A stretch of 64,000 nucleotides of DNA from Candidatus Salinicoccus stercoripullorum (lineage in GTDB: Bacteria > Bacillota > Bacilli > Staphylococcales > Salinicoccaceae), in NCBI GenBank assembly GCA_019113295.1, contig DXHR01000001.1, forward strand, positions 1-64,000. Reading direction: 5' to 3'. The translations under genes and the position numbers were made by a program. Positions 34,145 through 42,643 of the stretch are shown here, piece by piece. The notes under the pieces are model-generated. The model did not search any database. It saw only the letters and a list, made by a program, of their open reading frames with translations, and was not told the origin of the DNA. The first letter of the stretch is position 1, and each line of letters starts with the position of its first letter.

Positions 34145-35065
34145 ATGAAAATGAGATTGATGATGGTGATCCTGTCGGTATTACTGCTGTCGGCCTGCAG
34201 CAGTTTCAGGGAAACAGGGATTTCCGATGATGGTGAAATCAGACAGATCATGACAGAGCACAGTGAGGAGATCGAACTGCCCTCCGATCCAAAACGGGTC
34301 ATCCTGTTCCGTGGGATTGACGCGGGGAATGCAGAACTGCTCGGCGGTGACACCCGGGCTGTATCGGCTGTCGTGGAGGACAGCCGGTATGCCCCGATGC
34401 TCACGGGCGGCGATGCAGCATATCTGGAGCACGGGGATCTTGAAGCGCTGAAGGGGCTTAATCCGGACCTGATCGTGACGTATACGCCGGATGAATATCT
34501 ATTTGACTATCAGAAAATCGCTCCGACCGTGCAGGTGAACTACAGCACTTCCACATTCAGTCCCTTCAAGGAACGGCTCTATCTGACACATCTGTTCAAC
34601 CTCGGGGTCATACTGAACAAAGAGGAAAAGGCGGAGGAAATCGGTGATGAGTGGCTGGAGAAAGCGACCCGGCTGCAACGCGAGGCCGCAAATATTGTTG
34701 AAGGCAATACGGCCATGGTCCTGTCAAAGGAAGATGACGGTTATTTACTGTATGAGGAATATACGGGTTTCGGAACTGAGGCAGTCTATGATGTTTTGAA
34801 ATTCGGGATTGATGAGACGCTGGCGGCCGAATTCGAAGAGCGGGGACCAGGTCCGAAAAAACTCGGAGATCTCAAGGAAGTGGAATCGGATTATGTATTT
34901 GTGAGTGTCAGGGAAGGCGGACAGAGCGGTGTCAAAGAAGAGGTGTCTGAGACACTCGGTGTAGCGGAAGATAATGTCATTCTGCTGGATTACGGCACCT
35001 ACAGGCTCAACGATCTGATATCGGTCAGGAAGCAGACAGAGGAAATCATGGAGAAGATAAAGTAG
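34145..35065 (+). CDS. Siderophore-type ABC substrate-binding lipoprotein
   Basis: A 306-residue class III periplasmic-binding protein (FhuD/FecB type). It has a lipobox LLSAC (Cys about residue 18), a first lobe with DPKRVILF and LEALKGLNPDLIVTY, and a second lobe ending LNDLISVRKQTEEIM. Such proteins bind ferric siderophores, haem or cobalamin. No permease or ATPase genes are adjacent, and no clear Fur box lies directly upstream, so iron control is not demonstrated here. AGGGGATATG is the likely ribosome binding site. Confidence 0.8.
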   Translation: MKMRLMMVILSVLLLSACSSFRETGISDDGEIRQIMTEHSEEIELPSDPKRVILFRGIDAGNAELLGGDTRAVSAVVEDSRYAPMLTGGDAAYLEHGDLEALKGLNPDLIVTYTPDEYLFDYQKIAPTVQVNYSTSTFSPFKERLYLTHLFNLGVILNKEEKAEEIGDEWLEKATRLQREAANIVEGNTAMVLSKEDDGYLLYEEYTGFGTEAVYDVLKFGIDETLAAEFEERGPGPKKLGDLKEVESDYVFVSVREGGQSGVKEEVSETLGVAEDNVILLDYGTYRLNDLISVRKQTEEIMEKIK

Positions 35066-35134
35066 GCATGTCGTGACGGGCATGCCTGTTTTCGGTATGA
35101 TGAAGGTAATAAAACGACATATGGAGATGATCAT

Positions 35135-36010
35135 ATGGTGAAAGAGAGCGTATTTCCGGAAGAGTTCGGATATCATTTCTCGGAGGGCAATTTCAAGCGC
35201 ATATATGACCAGGCGATCAAAGATTTCCGTCTGAGCATGGGAGAGGATGAGTTTACTGCCGCCGCAGCGGAGTTCAACGATGGCGCCGGTCCGTTCTCCC
35301 TGAAGCGGATCAATCAGCTGGAACCGGGCATTAAGCGTTATCAGTGGGTGGCGGAGGAAAGCGGTCGTATGCTCGTCACCGCCTTCAATAATGAAGGAGA
35401 GATCATGGGCATCCAGTTTGATATTTACGAGAAATTCGATACCGACAGGGAATCGACGATAAACAGCTACCGCCTGCCGTTCACAGGGGAATGGTTCGTC
35501 CTCTGGGGCGGCGCGGACAGCTTCCTGAACTACCACTACCCCCACAAGCATCAGCGATATGCCTATGATTTCATCAAAAAGGTGGATGGCAGGGCATTTT
35601 CCGGAAATCCCGATGAGCTTTTGTCCTATCATGCATACGGAGAGGAAGTTGTGGCACCGAGGGCGGGCAAAGTCGTCCACGTCATCAAGGAGGTGGAGGA
35701 CAATGCGCCGCACTGTATGAGCATGGTATCGCCGGAAGGCAACTGCATCATCCTGGAACACGGCTATGCTGAATATACAATGCTTGCGCACCTCCGGGAG
35801 CATTCCGTCACGGTGGAAGTCGGCGATGAGGTGGAGCGGGGCCATAAGCTTGCACAATGCGGCAACAGCGGCGCCTCGGACACACCGCACCTCCATTTCC
35901 ACGTGATGGATGGCTCCCACCCCTACGAGTCGGATTCCATCCGGATACAGTTCACGGAAGGACGCGAACCGAAACAGGGAGACACTGTGAAAGGACAGGG
36001 AATGATATGA
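35135..36010 (+). CDS. M23-family peptidase domain protein without signal peptide
   Basis: A 291-residue protein. Residues about 10-100 resemble a DUF3887-like region (QAIKDFRLSMGEDEF, GPFSLKRINQL). The rest is a LytM/M23 peptidase domain, with the zinc ligands in HKHQRYAYDF and HLHFHVMD and the barrel core VVAPRAGKVVHVIKE. No signal peptide or membrane helix is seen, which is unusual for a peptidoglycan endopeptidase. The role may be intracellular or the protein may use another export route. The stop overlaps the start of the glycosylase gene. Confidence 0.75.
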   Translation: MVKESVFPEEFGYHFSEGNFKRIYDQAIKDFRLSMGEDEFTAAAAEFNDGAGPFSLKRINQLEPGIKRYQWVAEESGRMLVTAFNNEGEIMGIQFDIYEKFDTDRESTINSYRLPFTGEWFVLWGGADSFLNYHYPHKHQRYAYDFIKKVDGRAFSGNPDELLSYHAYGEEVVAPRAGKVVHVIKEVEDNAPHCMSMVSPEGNCIILEHGYAEYTMLAHLREHSVTVEVGDEVERGHKLAQCGNSGASDTPHLHFHVMDGSHPYESDSIRIQFTEGREPKQGDTVKGQGMI

Positions 36011-36882
36011 TTATGCGAGTGGACGGCCCCTTTGATTTCGGGGTGATGTATGATTTCATGGAGCGTCAGGACGACTGCCTGTATCGGACATGGGATAAAA
36101 AAGTGCGCCGTGCGGAAAGCTTTGACGGAAGGCGGGTTTTATTCGAAGTGTCGGAAGCTGCGGAGCCGGATGCGCTTGAGGTTGAGATTTTGTATGATGA
36201 GGGTGCAGGAGAACGCGTGGTCCGTGAATATGTGGCGGATTGGTTCGATTTGGACTATGATCTGGAACGATTTTATGAATTTGCACGTATGGACAAGCGG
36301 TTTGAGGGAGTGACCCGCGAGTATTATGGATTCCGCATGCTCGCCTATGTCAATATAACCGATGTGCTGGTCTGGTCGATCATCGGTCAGCAGATCAACA
36401 TGAAATTTGCTTTTGAACTGAAAAGGCGGCTCGTGGCGCATTTCGACCATTTCATCGAGTACGAAGGTGAAAAATACTGGATCATGCCGCGCGCCGGGGA
36501 GCTGCTCACGCTCAGTGTGGAAGATATGCGGGAAATGCAGATTTCTAGACGGAAGGCGGAGTATATACTGAACTGCGCCGAAGGAGTGGAGAACGGCAGC
36601 CTGTCAAAGGAATATCTGCAGAGTTTTGGCAGTTACAGCAAGGCGAAAGCCCATCTGACCGGTGTCAGGGGCATCGGTCCGTGGAGCGCCAACGTCGTGC
36701 TGATGCGGACGATCAAGTTCAGGCATGCAGTCCCGGTCGGGGATGCCGGACTCCGGAATGCGTTCAAAATTACGGACAGGCTGGACAAGAAGCCCGACTC
36801 CCGCTATATGGAGGATATCATCAGCGGATGGGGCCGATTCGGTGCCTATGCAACGCTCTATATGTGGCGCGTACTTGGATGA
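36007..36882 (+). CDS. DNA-3-methyladenine glycosylase II (AlkA type)
   Basis: A 291-residue HhH-GPD base excision repair glycosylase. An N-terminal alpha-beta domain is followed by the helix-hairpin-helix LTGVRGIGPWSANVVLM and the catalytic aspartate in VPVGDAGLRNAF. WSIIGQQINMKFAFEL is the conserved helix before the core. It removes alkylated purines from DNA. The track frame begins 50 codons upstream inside the M23 gene; ATG at 36007 overlaps the M23 stop and follows GGACAGGG. Confidence 0.88.
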   Translation: MIMRVDGPFDFGVMYDFMERQDDCLYRTWDKKVRRAESFDGRRVLFEVSEAAEPDALEVEILYDEGAGERVVREYVADWFDLDYDLERFYEFARMDKRFEGVTREYYGFRMLAYVNITDVLVWSIIGQQINMKFAFELKRRLVAHFDHFIEYEGEKYWIMPRAGELLTLSVEDMREMQISRRKAEYILNCAEGVENGSLSKEYLQSFGSYSKAKAHLTGVRGIGPWSANVVLMRTIKFRHAVPVGDAGLRNAFKITDRLDKKPDSRYMEDIISGWGRFGAYATLYMWRVLG

Positions 36883-36900
36883 AAATAGAGGGGGATGGAT

Positions 36901-38040
36901 ATGAAGTTTTTATTGCCGGTATTGTTATTTCTGGGACTTTTCGGAGGCGGTGCTGACGCAGGACCTAATGGAACATTCGAGAAGGAACTGGAACCTCTGG
37001 AGACATCGGATGTGGAGCCGGTCATTGCGGAACATTTTTCACAGAGTTTTTCCTTCGCCGGTGCGGGGGATGTGCTGATTCATGATCAGCTATATGAAGA
37101 TGTGGAGACGGCGGATGGCTATGATTTTGCTTCGCGGGTGTCTGAAGTGGCGCCTTACATGAATGATAAGGACCTTACTTTTCTGAATCAGGAGACGCCG
37201 ATCGGCGGAGAGGAGCTGGGTCTGAGCGGCTATCCGAATTTCAATTCACCGGTTGAAGCGGGAGATCTGCTGTTGGAATTTGGTGCGGATATCGTTTCGA
37301 ATGCGAACAACCATACCCTCGACAAGAAAGAAGAGGGCATACTCAGGACCATCGATCTGTTCGAAGATAAGGGGATTGAGTATGTCGGCGCCAATAAGAG
37401 CGCGCAAGATGCAGAACGGGACAGGATACTTGAGGTGAACGGCATCAAAGTCGGCTTCCTGGGATATACATACGGGACAAACGGGATGCCGGTGCCTGAG
37501 GGCAAGGATTACCTGGTCAATCTGATCGACGGCAGTCCGATCAATCAGGATATTGAGGCTCTTGATGAAAAGGTCGACCTGCTCATCGTCAGTATGCACC
37601 AGGGCGTGGAATACGAAGAATATCCGCAGGAGGCCGACAGGCAGCAGATGATCGAGATGACGGAACGCGGTGCTGACGTCGTGCTGGGTCACCACCCGCA
37701 CGTACTCCAGCCGATCGAAATCAATGAGACGGCGGACGGCAGGGAAGCGGTCATTGCATATTCGCTCGGGAACTTCTTCAGCGCCCAGCAGTCACTTGAA
37801 ACGAAGCTCGGCGGCATTATCGGCTTTGATGTGACAAAAGCGGGCGGGGAGACAAGCGTGGATAACGTGAAGTTCATGCCGACATATGTAGCGAGTGAGG
37901 AATATGACAATTTCCAGCTTGTACCGCTTGCGGATGCCGGAGAACACGGACTATCCGATGCAGAATCAGTCTATGAAGATGTCAGTTCTCATATGACGGA
38001 GTATTCCGACGAAGTGGAAATAGTCGACTATATGGAATAA
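36901..38040 (+). CDS. CapA family metallophosphoesterase-like protein
   Basis: A 379-residue exported protein. The signal peptide (KFLLPVLLFLGLFGGGADA) is followed by the CapA/PgsA domain. Motifs are GAGDVLIHDQ, FLNQETPIGG, SNANNHTLDKKEEG, VSMHQGVEYEEYP and GHHPHVLQPIE, which match the metal-binding residues of the family. CapA-like proteins take part in poly-gamma-glutamate or other anionic polymer handling. No capB/capC genes are present, so a polyglutamate capsule is not implied. The ATG at 36901 is best placed after GAGGGGG. Confidence 0.82.
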   Translation: MKFLLPVLLFLGLFGGGADAGPNGTFEKELEPLETSDVEPVIAEHFSQSFSFAGAGDVLIHDQLYEDVETADGYDFASRVSEVAPYMNDKDLTFLNQETPIGGEELGLSGYPNFNSPVEAGDLLLEFGADIVSNANNHTLDKKEEGILRTIDLFEDKGIEYVGANKSAQDAERDRILEVNGIKVGFLGYTYGTNGMPVPEGKDYLVNLIDGSPINQDIEALDEKVDLLIVSMHQGVEYEEYPQEADRQQMIEMTERGADVVLGHHPHVLQPIEINETADGREAVIAYSLGNFFSAQQSLETKLGGIIGFDVTKAGGETSVDNVKFMPTYVASEEYDNFQLVPLADAGEHGLSDAESVYEDVSSHMTEYSDEVEIVDYME

Positions 38041-38075
38041 AAAGACTGCGGGGCCTTTATCGGCTTTCTCAGTCC

Positions 38076-38264
38076 TTATTGTTCACTGTCATTTTTAGAT
38101 TTCTCCAGGACAGGCATGAGGGACAGAAGTCCGATTGGTATAAGGATGACGAGGAGGGCGTTGGATAGCGCCGGGTTCAGCCGTCCATCCAGGAATGTGT
38201 AGATAGCAAACAATGCGATTATGGTCAGTATGAAATTCAGCCATTTCATCCCTTTGAAATTCAT
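38076..38264 (-). CDS. Small two-helix membrane protein
   Basis: A 62-residue protein with two transmembrane segments (LNFILTIIALFAIYTFL and ALLVILIPIGLLSLMPVL) and a short charged C-terminus. AAGGAGTG supports the ATG at 38264. No family is recognised. Confidence 0.65.
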   Translation of the reverse strand: MNFKGMKWLNFILTIIALFAIYTFLDGRLNPALSNALLVILIPIGLLSLMPVLEKSKNDSEQ

Positions 38265-38278
38265 TAGAACACTCCTTG

Positions 38279-38293
38279 TGATAATGATTGACA
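38279..38293. promoter_or_regulatory. Fur-box-like sequence
   Basis: TGATAATGATTGACA matches the Fur 7-1-7 consensus TGATAATNATTATCA except at two bases of the right half. It lies between the divergent small membrane protein and the thiamine-binding protein genes. Confidence 0.35.
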
Positions 38294-38379
38294 ACAGTGC
38301 GTTTACTTTAAAAGCGCTTACGGCAATGTTATCATAAAATTGAAAGTCAGAAGCATCATTTATCAGGGAGGAATGGAAT

Positions 38380-38685
38380 ATGAACTATATTATGGCAATC
38401 CAGCTGGTTCCGCATCATCCCAAAACCAGTGAATATCAATCGCACGTCAACAGTGCGATCGAAATCATCGAAGAAAGCGGGCTGACACATTTCGTCGGCC
38501 CGATGGAAACAACAATCGAAGGATCGATTGATGAACTGATGAACATTGTGAAGAAACTCAACCGCCATCTTGAAAATGAAGGGTGCGACCAGGTGACTTC
38601 GAACATCAAACTCATCCAGTCGGAACAGCCAATCAAAATCAAGGAAATACTTGCAGACTACTACGAATTCGACGAAGACGAGTAG
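38380..38685 (+). CDS. MTH1187-type thiamine-binding protein
   Basis: A 101-residue protein of the MTH1187/YkoF-like (DUF77) family. The ferredoxin-like fold is shown by MAIQLVPHHPKTSEYQSHV, SGLTHFVGPMETTIEG and the final QPIKIKEILADYY. Family members bind thiamine or a related ligand and form oligomers; the cellular role is thought to be sequestration or transport support. No TPP riboswitch was found in the leader. GGGAGGAATGG precedes the ATG. Confidence 0.82.
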   Translation: MNYIMAIQLVPHHPKTSEYQSHVNSAIEIIEESGLTHFVGPMETTIEGSIDELMNIVKKLNRHLENEGCDQVTSNIKLIQSEQPIKIKEILADYYEFDEDE

Positions 38686-38705
38686 TTTTGAATGCAAACG
38701 GAGGG

Positions 38706-38732
38706 CCCGGGACAATTGTCCCGGGTATTTTT
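38706..38732 (+). terminator. Rho-independent terminator
   Basis: CCCGGGACAATTGTCCCGGG, a perfect 20-bp palindrome, followed by TATTTTTA. Confidence 0.85.
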
Positions 38733-38885
38733 ATACGCACTCTGTGTCATCAAACGGGTTTCGTGGCCCAGGGACTGAAATAGCGGCCATCTGGGCATGG
38801 CCCCCGCGCCAAACCCATATAACGCTTTAAGCGGGCATGGCACCCCGTGCCTTTCAAGTCATCTGCTATCCGCGAAAACTCCATC

Positions 38886-38910
38886 AAAAAAACCGGGTCG
38901 CCCCGGTTTC
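38886..38910 (-). terminator. Terminator of the aldehyde dehydrogenase operon
   Basis: AACCGGG / CCCGGTT with a short loop. On the minus strand it is followed by a run of seven T, 16 bases past the DUF779 stop. Confidence 0.82.
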
Positions 38911-38925
38911 TGTCGAAATCTATCC

Positions 38926-39258
38926 TTATATCGGTTCCGAACGGATATGGAATCTGACGCCGCGTGGACCTTCTATGCTGAACATGCCTCCGATGCCTTC
39001 CACGACATCCAGTGTGAGATGTGTATGTTTCCAATATTCGTACTGCCTGTGATGCATATAGAACGGCACACCTTCGACTTCTCCCAGTTTGACATCGGCA
39101 TCACCGATGATCATTGTGCCTTCCGTGAAGCACATCGGGCTCGAGCCGTCGCAGCATCCGCCGGACTGGTGGAATATGAGTGGACCGTGCTCTTCTTTCA
39201 GCTCCCTGATGAGGGATCTGGCTGCCTCTGTTGCATCTATACTGTTCAGCGTTTCCAT
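38926..39258 (-). CDS. DUF779 family protein
   Basis: A 110-residue protein. HQSGGCCDGSSPMCF, a cysteine-rich segment, and EYWKHTHLTLDVVEG define the DUF779 family. It is almost always encoded beside NAD-dependent acetaldehyde dehydrogenases and is of unknown function, possibly metal binding. The ATG at 39258 lies one base after the aldehyde dehydrogenase stop, so the two are coupled. The track start lies inside the dehydrogenase gene. Confidence 0.82.
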   Translation of the reverse strand: METLNSIDATEAARSLIRELKEEHGPLIFHQSGGCCDGSSPMCFTEGTMIIGDADVKLGEVEGVPFYMHHRQYEYWKHTHLTLDVVEGIGGMFSIEGPRGVRFHIRSEPI

Positions 39259-39259
39259 T

Positions 39260-40780
39260 TTAGAAGAATCCTTTTGGAGATTCGCTGTAACTGACAAGCA
39301 GGTTTTTGGTCTGCTGATAGTGGCTGAGCATCATCAGGTGGTTTTCGCGTCCGATACCACTCATCTTATAGCCGCCGAATGCAGCATGGGCAGGGTAGTC
39401 ATGATATGTGTTCACCCATACACGGCCTGCCTGGATTGCACGTCCGAATCTGTAGGCTTTATTCTGAGAGCGGGTCCACACGCCGGCACCGAGTCCATAT
39501 AATGTATCGTTGGCGATTGCGATGGCTTCATCATCGTCCCTGTATGTCGCGACGGCGAGTACCGGACCGAAGATCTCCTCCTGGAAGATGCGCATCGTAT
39601 TATCGCCTTTGAAGATAGTCGGCTCGAAGTAGTACCCGCCTTCGATGTCGCCGTCCACTTCCTTGATCCTCCCGCCGGTCAGTATTTCCGCGCCTTCTTT
39701 CTGGCCGATTTCAAGATAGGAGCTGATCTTCTCTTTCTGCTCTTTTGAAGTCTGGGCGCCCATCATTGTATTTTCATCGAACGGGTTGCCGACCTTGATC
39801 TTTTCGACACGCTCGATGACACGCTTGATGAATTCATCATAAATATCCTCGTGGATGAGTGCGCGTGACGGACAAGTACACACTTCACCCTGGTTCAGGG
39901 CGAACATCACGAGACCTTCAATGGCTTTGTCCAGATAATCATCATCGGCGTCCATTACGTCTTTTGCGAAGATGTTCGGGGATTTACCGCCGAGTTCCAG
40001 TGTGACCGGGATGATATTCTGGCTGGCATTCTGCATGATGATCCGTCCTGTAGTCGTCTCCCCGGTGAATGCGATCTTGTTGATCTTATCGTGGGTGGCG
40101 AGAGTCTGGCCGGCTTCGGAACCGAAACCATTGACGATGTTCACGACACCTTTGGGAATGAGGTCTCCGATGAGCTCCATCAGGTGCAGGATGGTCGATG
40201 GTGTCTGTTCCGCTGGTTTCAGTACGACGGAGTTGCCCGCAGCAAGCGCCGGTGCGAGTTTCCATGTCGCCATGAGCAGCGGGAAGTTCCAAGGGATGAT
40301 CTGTCCGACGACACCGAGCGGCTCATGGTAGTGGTAGGCGACTGTATCATTGTCAATCTGGGAAATACCGCCTTCCTGTGCCCGGATGGCGCCGGCGAAG
40401 TATCTGTAGTGGTCGACCACAAGGGGCAGGTCGGCGTTCAGGGTCTCGCGGACAGCCTTGCCGTTCTCAAATGTTTCAAGCACTGCGAGTTCCTCGAGAT
40501 TTTCTTCGATACGGTCGGCGATCTTAAGCAAAATGTTACTGCGCTCGGTTGGTGAAGTTTCTCCCCACGTCTTCTGTGCTTCATGCGCTGCAGCAACCGC
40601 CTTATCGACATCCTCCTTCGTGGAACGCGGGACTTTGGACACAGCTTTGCCGATCACCGGTGATTCATTGTCGAAGTATTTTCCGCCTGCCGGTGCTACC
40701 CATTCGCCTCCGATATAGTTCTCATATTGAGCTTTAACCTTGTATTGTGCATTCTCTTTGTGCGGAAATTCATATACCAT
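39260..40780 (-). CDS. NAD-dependent aldehyde dehydrogenase
   Basis: A 506-residue ALDH. NAD-binding [20 protein letters not shown], the general base in [12 protein letters not shown] and the catalytic cysteine in [14 protein letters not shown] are present, and the C-terminal oligomerisation strand is complete. The DUF779 partner gene points to the acetaldehyde/short-chain aldehyde dehydrogenase group (AldA/ExaC-like). AGGAGG lies before the ATG. A cre-like site lies 54 bases upstream. Confidence 0.88.
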   Translation of the reverse strand: MVYEFPHKENAQYKVKAQYENYIGGEWVAPAGGKYFDNESPVIGKAVSKVPRSTKEDVDKAVAAAHEAQKTWGETSPTERSNILLKIADRIEENLEELAVLETFENGKAVRETLNADLPLVVDHYRYFAGAIRAQEGGISQIDNDTVAYHYHEPLGVVGQIIPWNFPLLMATWKLAPALAAGNSVVLKPAEQTPSTILHLMELIGDLIPKGVVNIVNGFGSEAGQTLATHDKINKIAFTGETTTGRIIMQNASQNIIPVTLELGGKSPNIFAKDVMDADDDYLDKAIEGLVMFALNQGEVCTCPSRALIHEDIYDEFIKRVIERVEKIKVGNPFDENTMMGAQTSKEQKEKISSYLEIGQKEGAEILTGGRIKEVDGDIEGGYYFEPTIFKGDNTMRIFQEEIFGPVLAVATYRDDDEAIAIANDTLYGLGAGVWTRSQNKAYRFGRAIQAGRVWVNTYHDYPAHAAFGGYKMSGIGRENHLMMLSHYQQTKNLLVSYSESPKGFF

Positions 40781-40833
40781 CTATCTTACCTCCTAATAGT
40801 TATAATACAATTTTATCTGAATACTCTGCATTT

Positions 40834-40847
40834 TGTAAAGGCTTTCA
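40834..40847. promoter_or_regulatory. cre-like site near the aldehyde dehydrogenase promoter
   Basis: TGTAAAGGCTTTCA fits TGWAANCGNTNWCA except that the central C is G. It lies upstream of the minus-strand dehydrogenase gene and could mediate catabolite control. Confidence 0.35.
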
Positions 40848-40920
40848 TACTTTTGAAGTCGACTTGGTTGAGGGAAGCATTTACTTTATACTGGAATGGT
40901 AAAAAAGAGGGGGTGAAAGT

Positions 40921-41223
40921 ATGGGGAAGTGCCCATATTGCAATCACGTTTGGACTTATAAAGAAAAACTGCTGGGCTACGCAATAAAACCAAGGACCCG
41001 TATAAGATGTCCCGAATGCCGTGAATACATAGAGCCTTCGACACTTTCGATCATCTATGATTATATCGCAGTCCTCGGCGTGGCATTGATGGTGTTCCTC
41101 TTGATTCCCATAATGCATCTGCCGGCCGGAATATCCATGCTGATGAGCATTGCGCTGCTTGTGATCTACCTGGTTGTGTTTTTGCCTTTTACAGTCAGAT
41201 TCAAGAAATACAACTATAAATGA
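40921..41223 (+). CDS. TIGR04104-type zinc-ribbon membrane protein
   Basis: A 100-residue protein. An N-terminal zinc ribbon (CPYCNHVW and RIRCPECREYI, two CxxC pairs) is followed by two transmembrane helices (YIAVLGVALMVFLLIPIM and ISMLMSIALLVIYLVVFL) and a basic tail. This matches the TIGR04104 family of Firmicutes, of unknown function. GAGGGGGTG is the ribosome binding site. Monocistronic. Confidence 0.78.
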   Translation: MGKCPYCNHVWTYKEKLLGYAIKPRTRIRCPECREYIEPSTLSIIYDYIAVLGVALMVFLLIPIMHLPAGISMLMSIALLVIYLVVFLPFTVRFKKYNYK

Positions 41224-41323
41224 ACCGATAATGAACTTTGCCGTCCTGACGGCTGGGGTGCATTCTGCAAAGAGATTGGGATGATCGCCCAGGTCAGCCT
41301 GCCCCGGCCGCGGTGATGCACAT

Positions 41324-41367
41324 GAAAACGGCCCGTCCGGGGAATTTCCTCCGGAGGGGCCGTTTTC
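41324..41367. terminator. Bidirectional terminator
   Basis: GAAAACGGCCC / GGGCCGTTTTC with an inner CCGG...CCGG stem lies between convergent genes. Confidence 0.82.
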
Positions 41368-41369
41368 GT

Positions 41370-42509
41370 CTAAGAGAATACTTCGCCTTTGACAATAGTC
41401 TGTGTCAGGTTGGCTTTACCATCATACAGGACGAGATCCGCATCCGCGCCTTCTTTGATGACGCCTTTCTGTTCTGTGATGCCGAGTTCCCGTGCCGGGT
41501 TGTAGGATGACATCTTGACGATATCCGGCCAGCCGCAGCCGGTGAAGCCGAGCATATTCCTGACTGCCTGGTCCATCGTCAGCACACTGCCGGCAAGTGT
41601 GCCGTCGGCCAGACGGGCTTCATTGCCCACCACATTGACTTCCTGTCCGCCGAGGTCATACCGGCCGTCGGGAAGTCCCTGGGCACGCATTGCGTCGGTG
41701 ATCATGATCATCCGGTCGGAAGTGATGTTGTCGTAGGCAAGCTTTACCATTTCGGGGCGTGAATGGATGCCGTCGGAGATGATTTCAACGAATGCGTCGG
41801 ACATGTATGCGAATCCGACAACACCGGGTTCCCGGTGATGGAGCCCGCGCATGCCATTATACAGATGGGTGACATGGCTCACACCATTCTTTTCAGCTTC
41901 AATCAATGTTTCATACAGCGCATCGGTATGGCCGGCTGACGCAATGATACCGAGTTCCTTCAGGGCTTCGAGGAATGTACCGTTTTCATCCTCCTCGGGT
42001 GCGAACGTGATCTGCCGGATCCTGTTGCCGGAAATATCCTGGAGACGGCGGATCATTTCCACATCAGGCGCAATGATATGATCCGGGTGCTGGGCACCGG
42101 GATGTTTTTTGGAAATAAAAGGCCCCTCCTGATGGATACCGAGCATTTCCGCACCGGAGTGGTAAGTGTAATCAGCGAGGTTCATCAGCGAGCGTTCAAC
42201 ATTTTCTATCGTAGAAGTCATCGTCGTCGCAAGGAACGATGTGGATCCCGTCTTCGGCAGGTGGGCGGAGATTTTTTCGATATATTCCATGTCTGCATCC
42301 ATCGCATCGACACCGTCGGCACCATGGATGTGCATCTCAATGGCACCGGGAAGGAGGTAATTGTGTTCCGCATCTATCGTTTTTTCAGCTTCCGGGCAGT
42401 TTACCATAGGGCCGAAAGAATGGATCTTCCCATTTTCAGTCAGCAGCCAATGATCCTCATGAACATTCTCATGAGTGACAATACTGGCATTCTTAATAAG
42501 TAATTTCAT
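41370..42509 (-). CDS. nagA: N-acetylglucosamine-6-phosphate deacetylase
   Basis: A 379-residue amidohydrolase-fold enzyme that deacetylates GlcNAc-6-phosphate, giving the substrate of NagB. Metal-site motifs are PGAIEMHIHGADG, GIHQEGPFISKKHPGAQ, SAGHTDA, THLYNGMRGLHHREPG and the catalytic aspartate in MIMITDAMRAQG. AAGGAAGCG lies before the ATG. It is transcribed divergently from the GlcNAc PTS gene, sharing a 134-base control region. Confidence 0.92.
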   Translation of the reverse strand: MKLLIKNASIVTHENVHEDHWLLTENGKIHSFGPMVNCPEAEKTIDAEHNYLLPGAIEMHIHGADGVDAMDADMEYIEKISAHLPKTGSTSFLATTMTSTIENVERSLMNLADYTYHSGAEMLGIHQEGPFISKKHPGAQHPDHIIAPDVEMIRRLQDISGNRIRQITFAPEEDENGTFLEALKELGIIASAGHTDALYETLIEAEKNGVSHVTHLYNGMRGLHHREPGVVGFAYMSDAFVEIISDGIHSRPEMVKLAYDNITSDRMIMITDAMRAQGLPDGRYDLGGQEVNVVGNEARLADGTLAGSVLTMDQAVRNMLGFTGCGWPDIVKMSSYNPARELGITEQKGVIKEGADADLVLYDGKANLTQTIVKGEVFS

Positions 42510-42570
42510 TAAATCGCTTCCTTATAAAAATATAATTTATTATAAAACTTTATATGCGAATAAAAATAGT

Positions 42571-42583
42571 ATATCAAAGATAT
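42571..42583. promoter_or_regulatory. Small palindrome in the nagA-nagE control region
   Basis: ATATC-AAA-GATAT is a perfect dyad about 60 bases upstream of nagE. It is a possible regulator site, but it does not match the known NagR box. Confidence 0.25.
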
Positions 42584-42600
42584 GGCAAAATATGCTATAT

Positions 42601-42614
42601 TGTAAGCGATAACA
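42601..42614 (+). promoter_or_regulatory. Perfect cre site in front of nagE
   Basis: TGTAAGCGATAACA satisfies every defined position of the CcpA consensus TGWAANCGNTNWCA. It directly abuts TATATT (42596-42601), the likely -10, so CcpA would repress the GlcNAc PTS gene during growth on glucose. Confidence 0.75.
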
Positions 42615-42643
42615 TATATTTAGGATAAAAGGGAGGAAAAAAT

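Noticed and set aside
35857-36006. N-terminal extension of the AlkA frame
   Set aside because: It overlaps the coding part of the M23 domain in another frame, and an ATG coupled to the M23 stop gives a complete AlkA.
36901-38040. Polyglutamate capsule locus suggested by the CapA-like gene
   Set aside because: No capB, capC or capE genes are adjacent.
38294-38379. TPP riboswitch upstream of the thiamine-binding protein
   Set aside because: The leader is too short and lacks the CTGAGA and ACCTGATC-type conserved cores.
38750-39034. Minus-strand frame of 94 residues beyond the DUF779 gene
   Set aside because: Half of it is antisense-frame shadow of DUF779, a terminator hairpin interrupts it, and the internal ATG has no ribosome binding site. 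A 44-residue ORF in its second half remains conceivable but unsupported.
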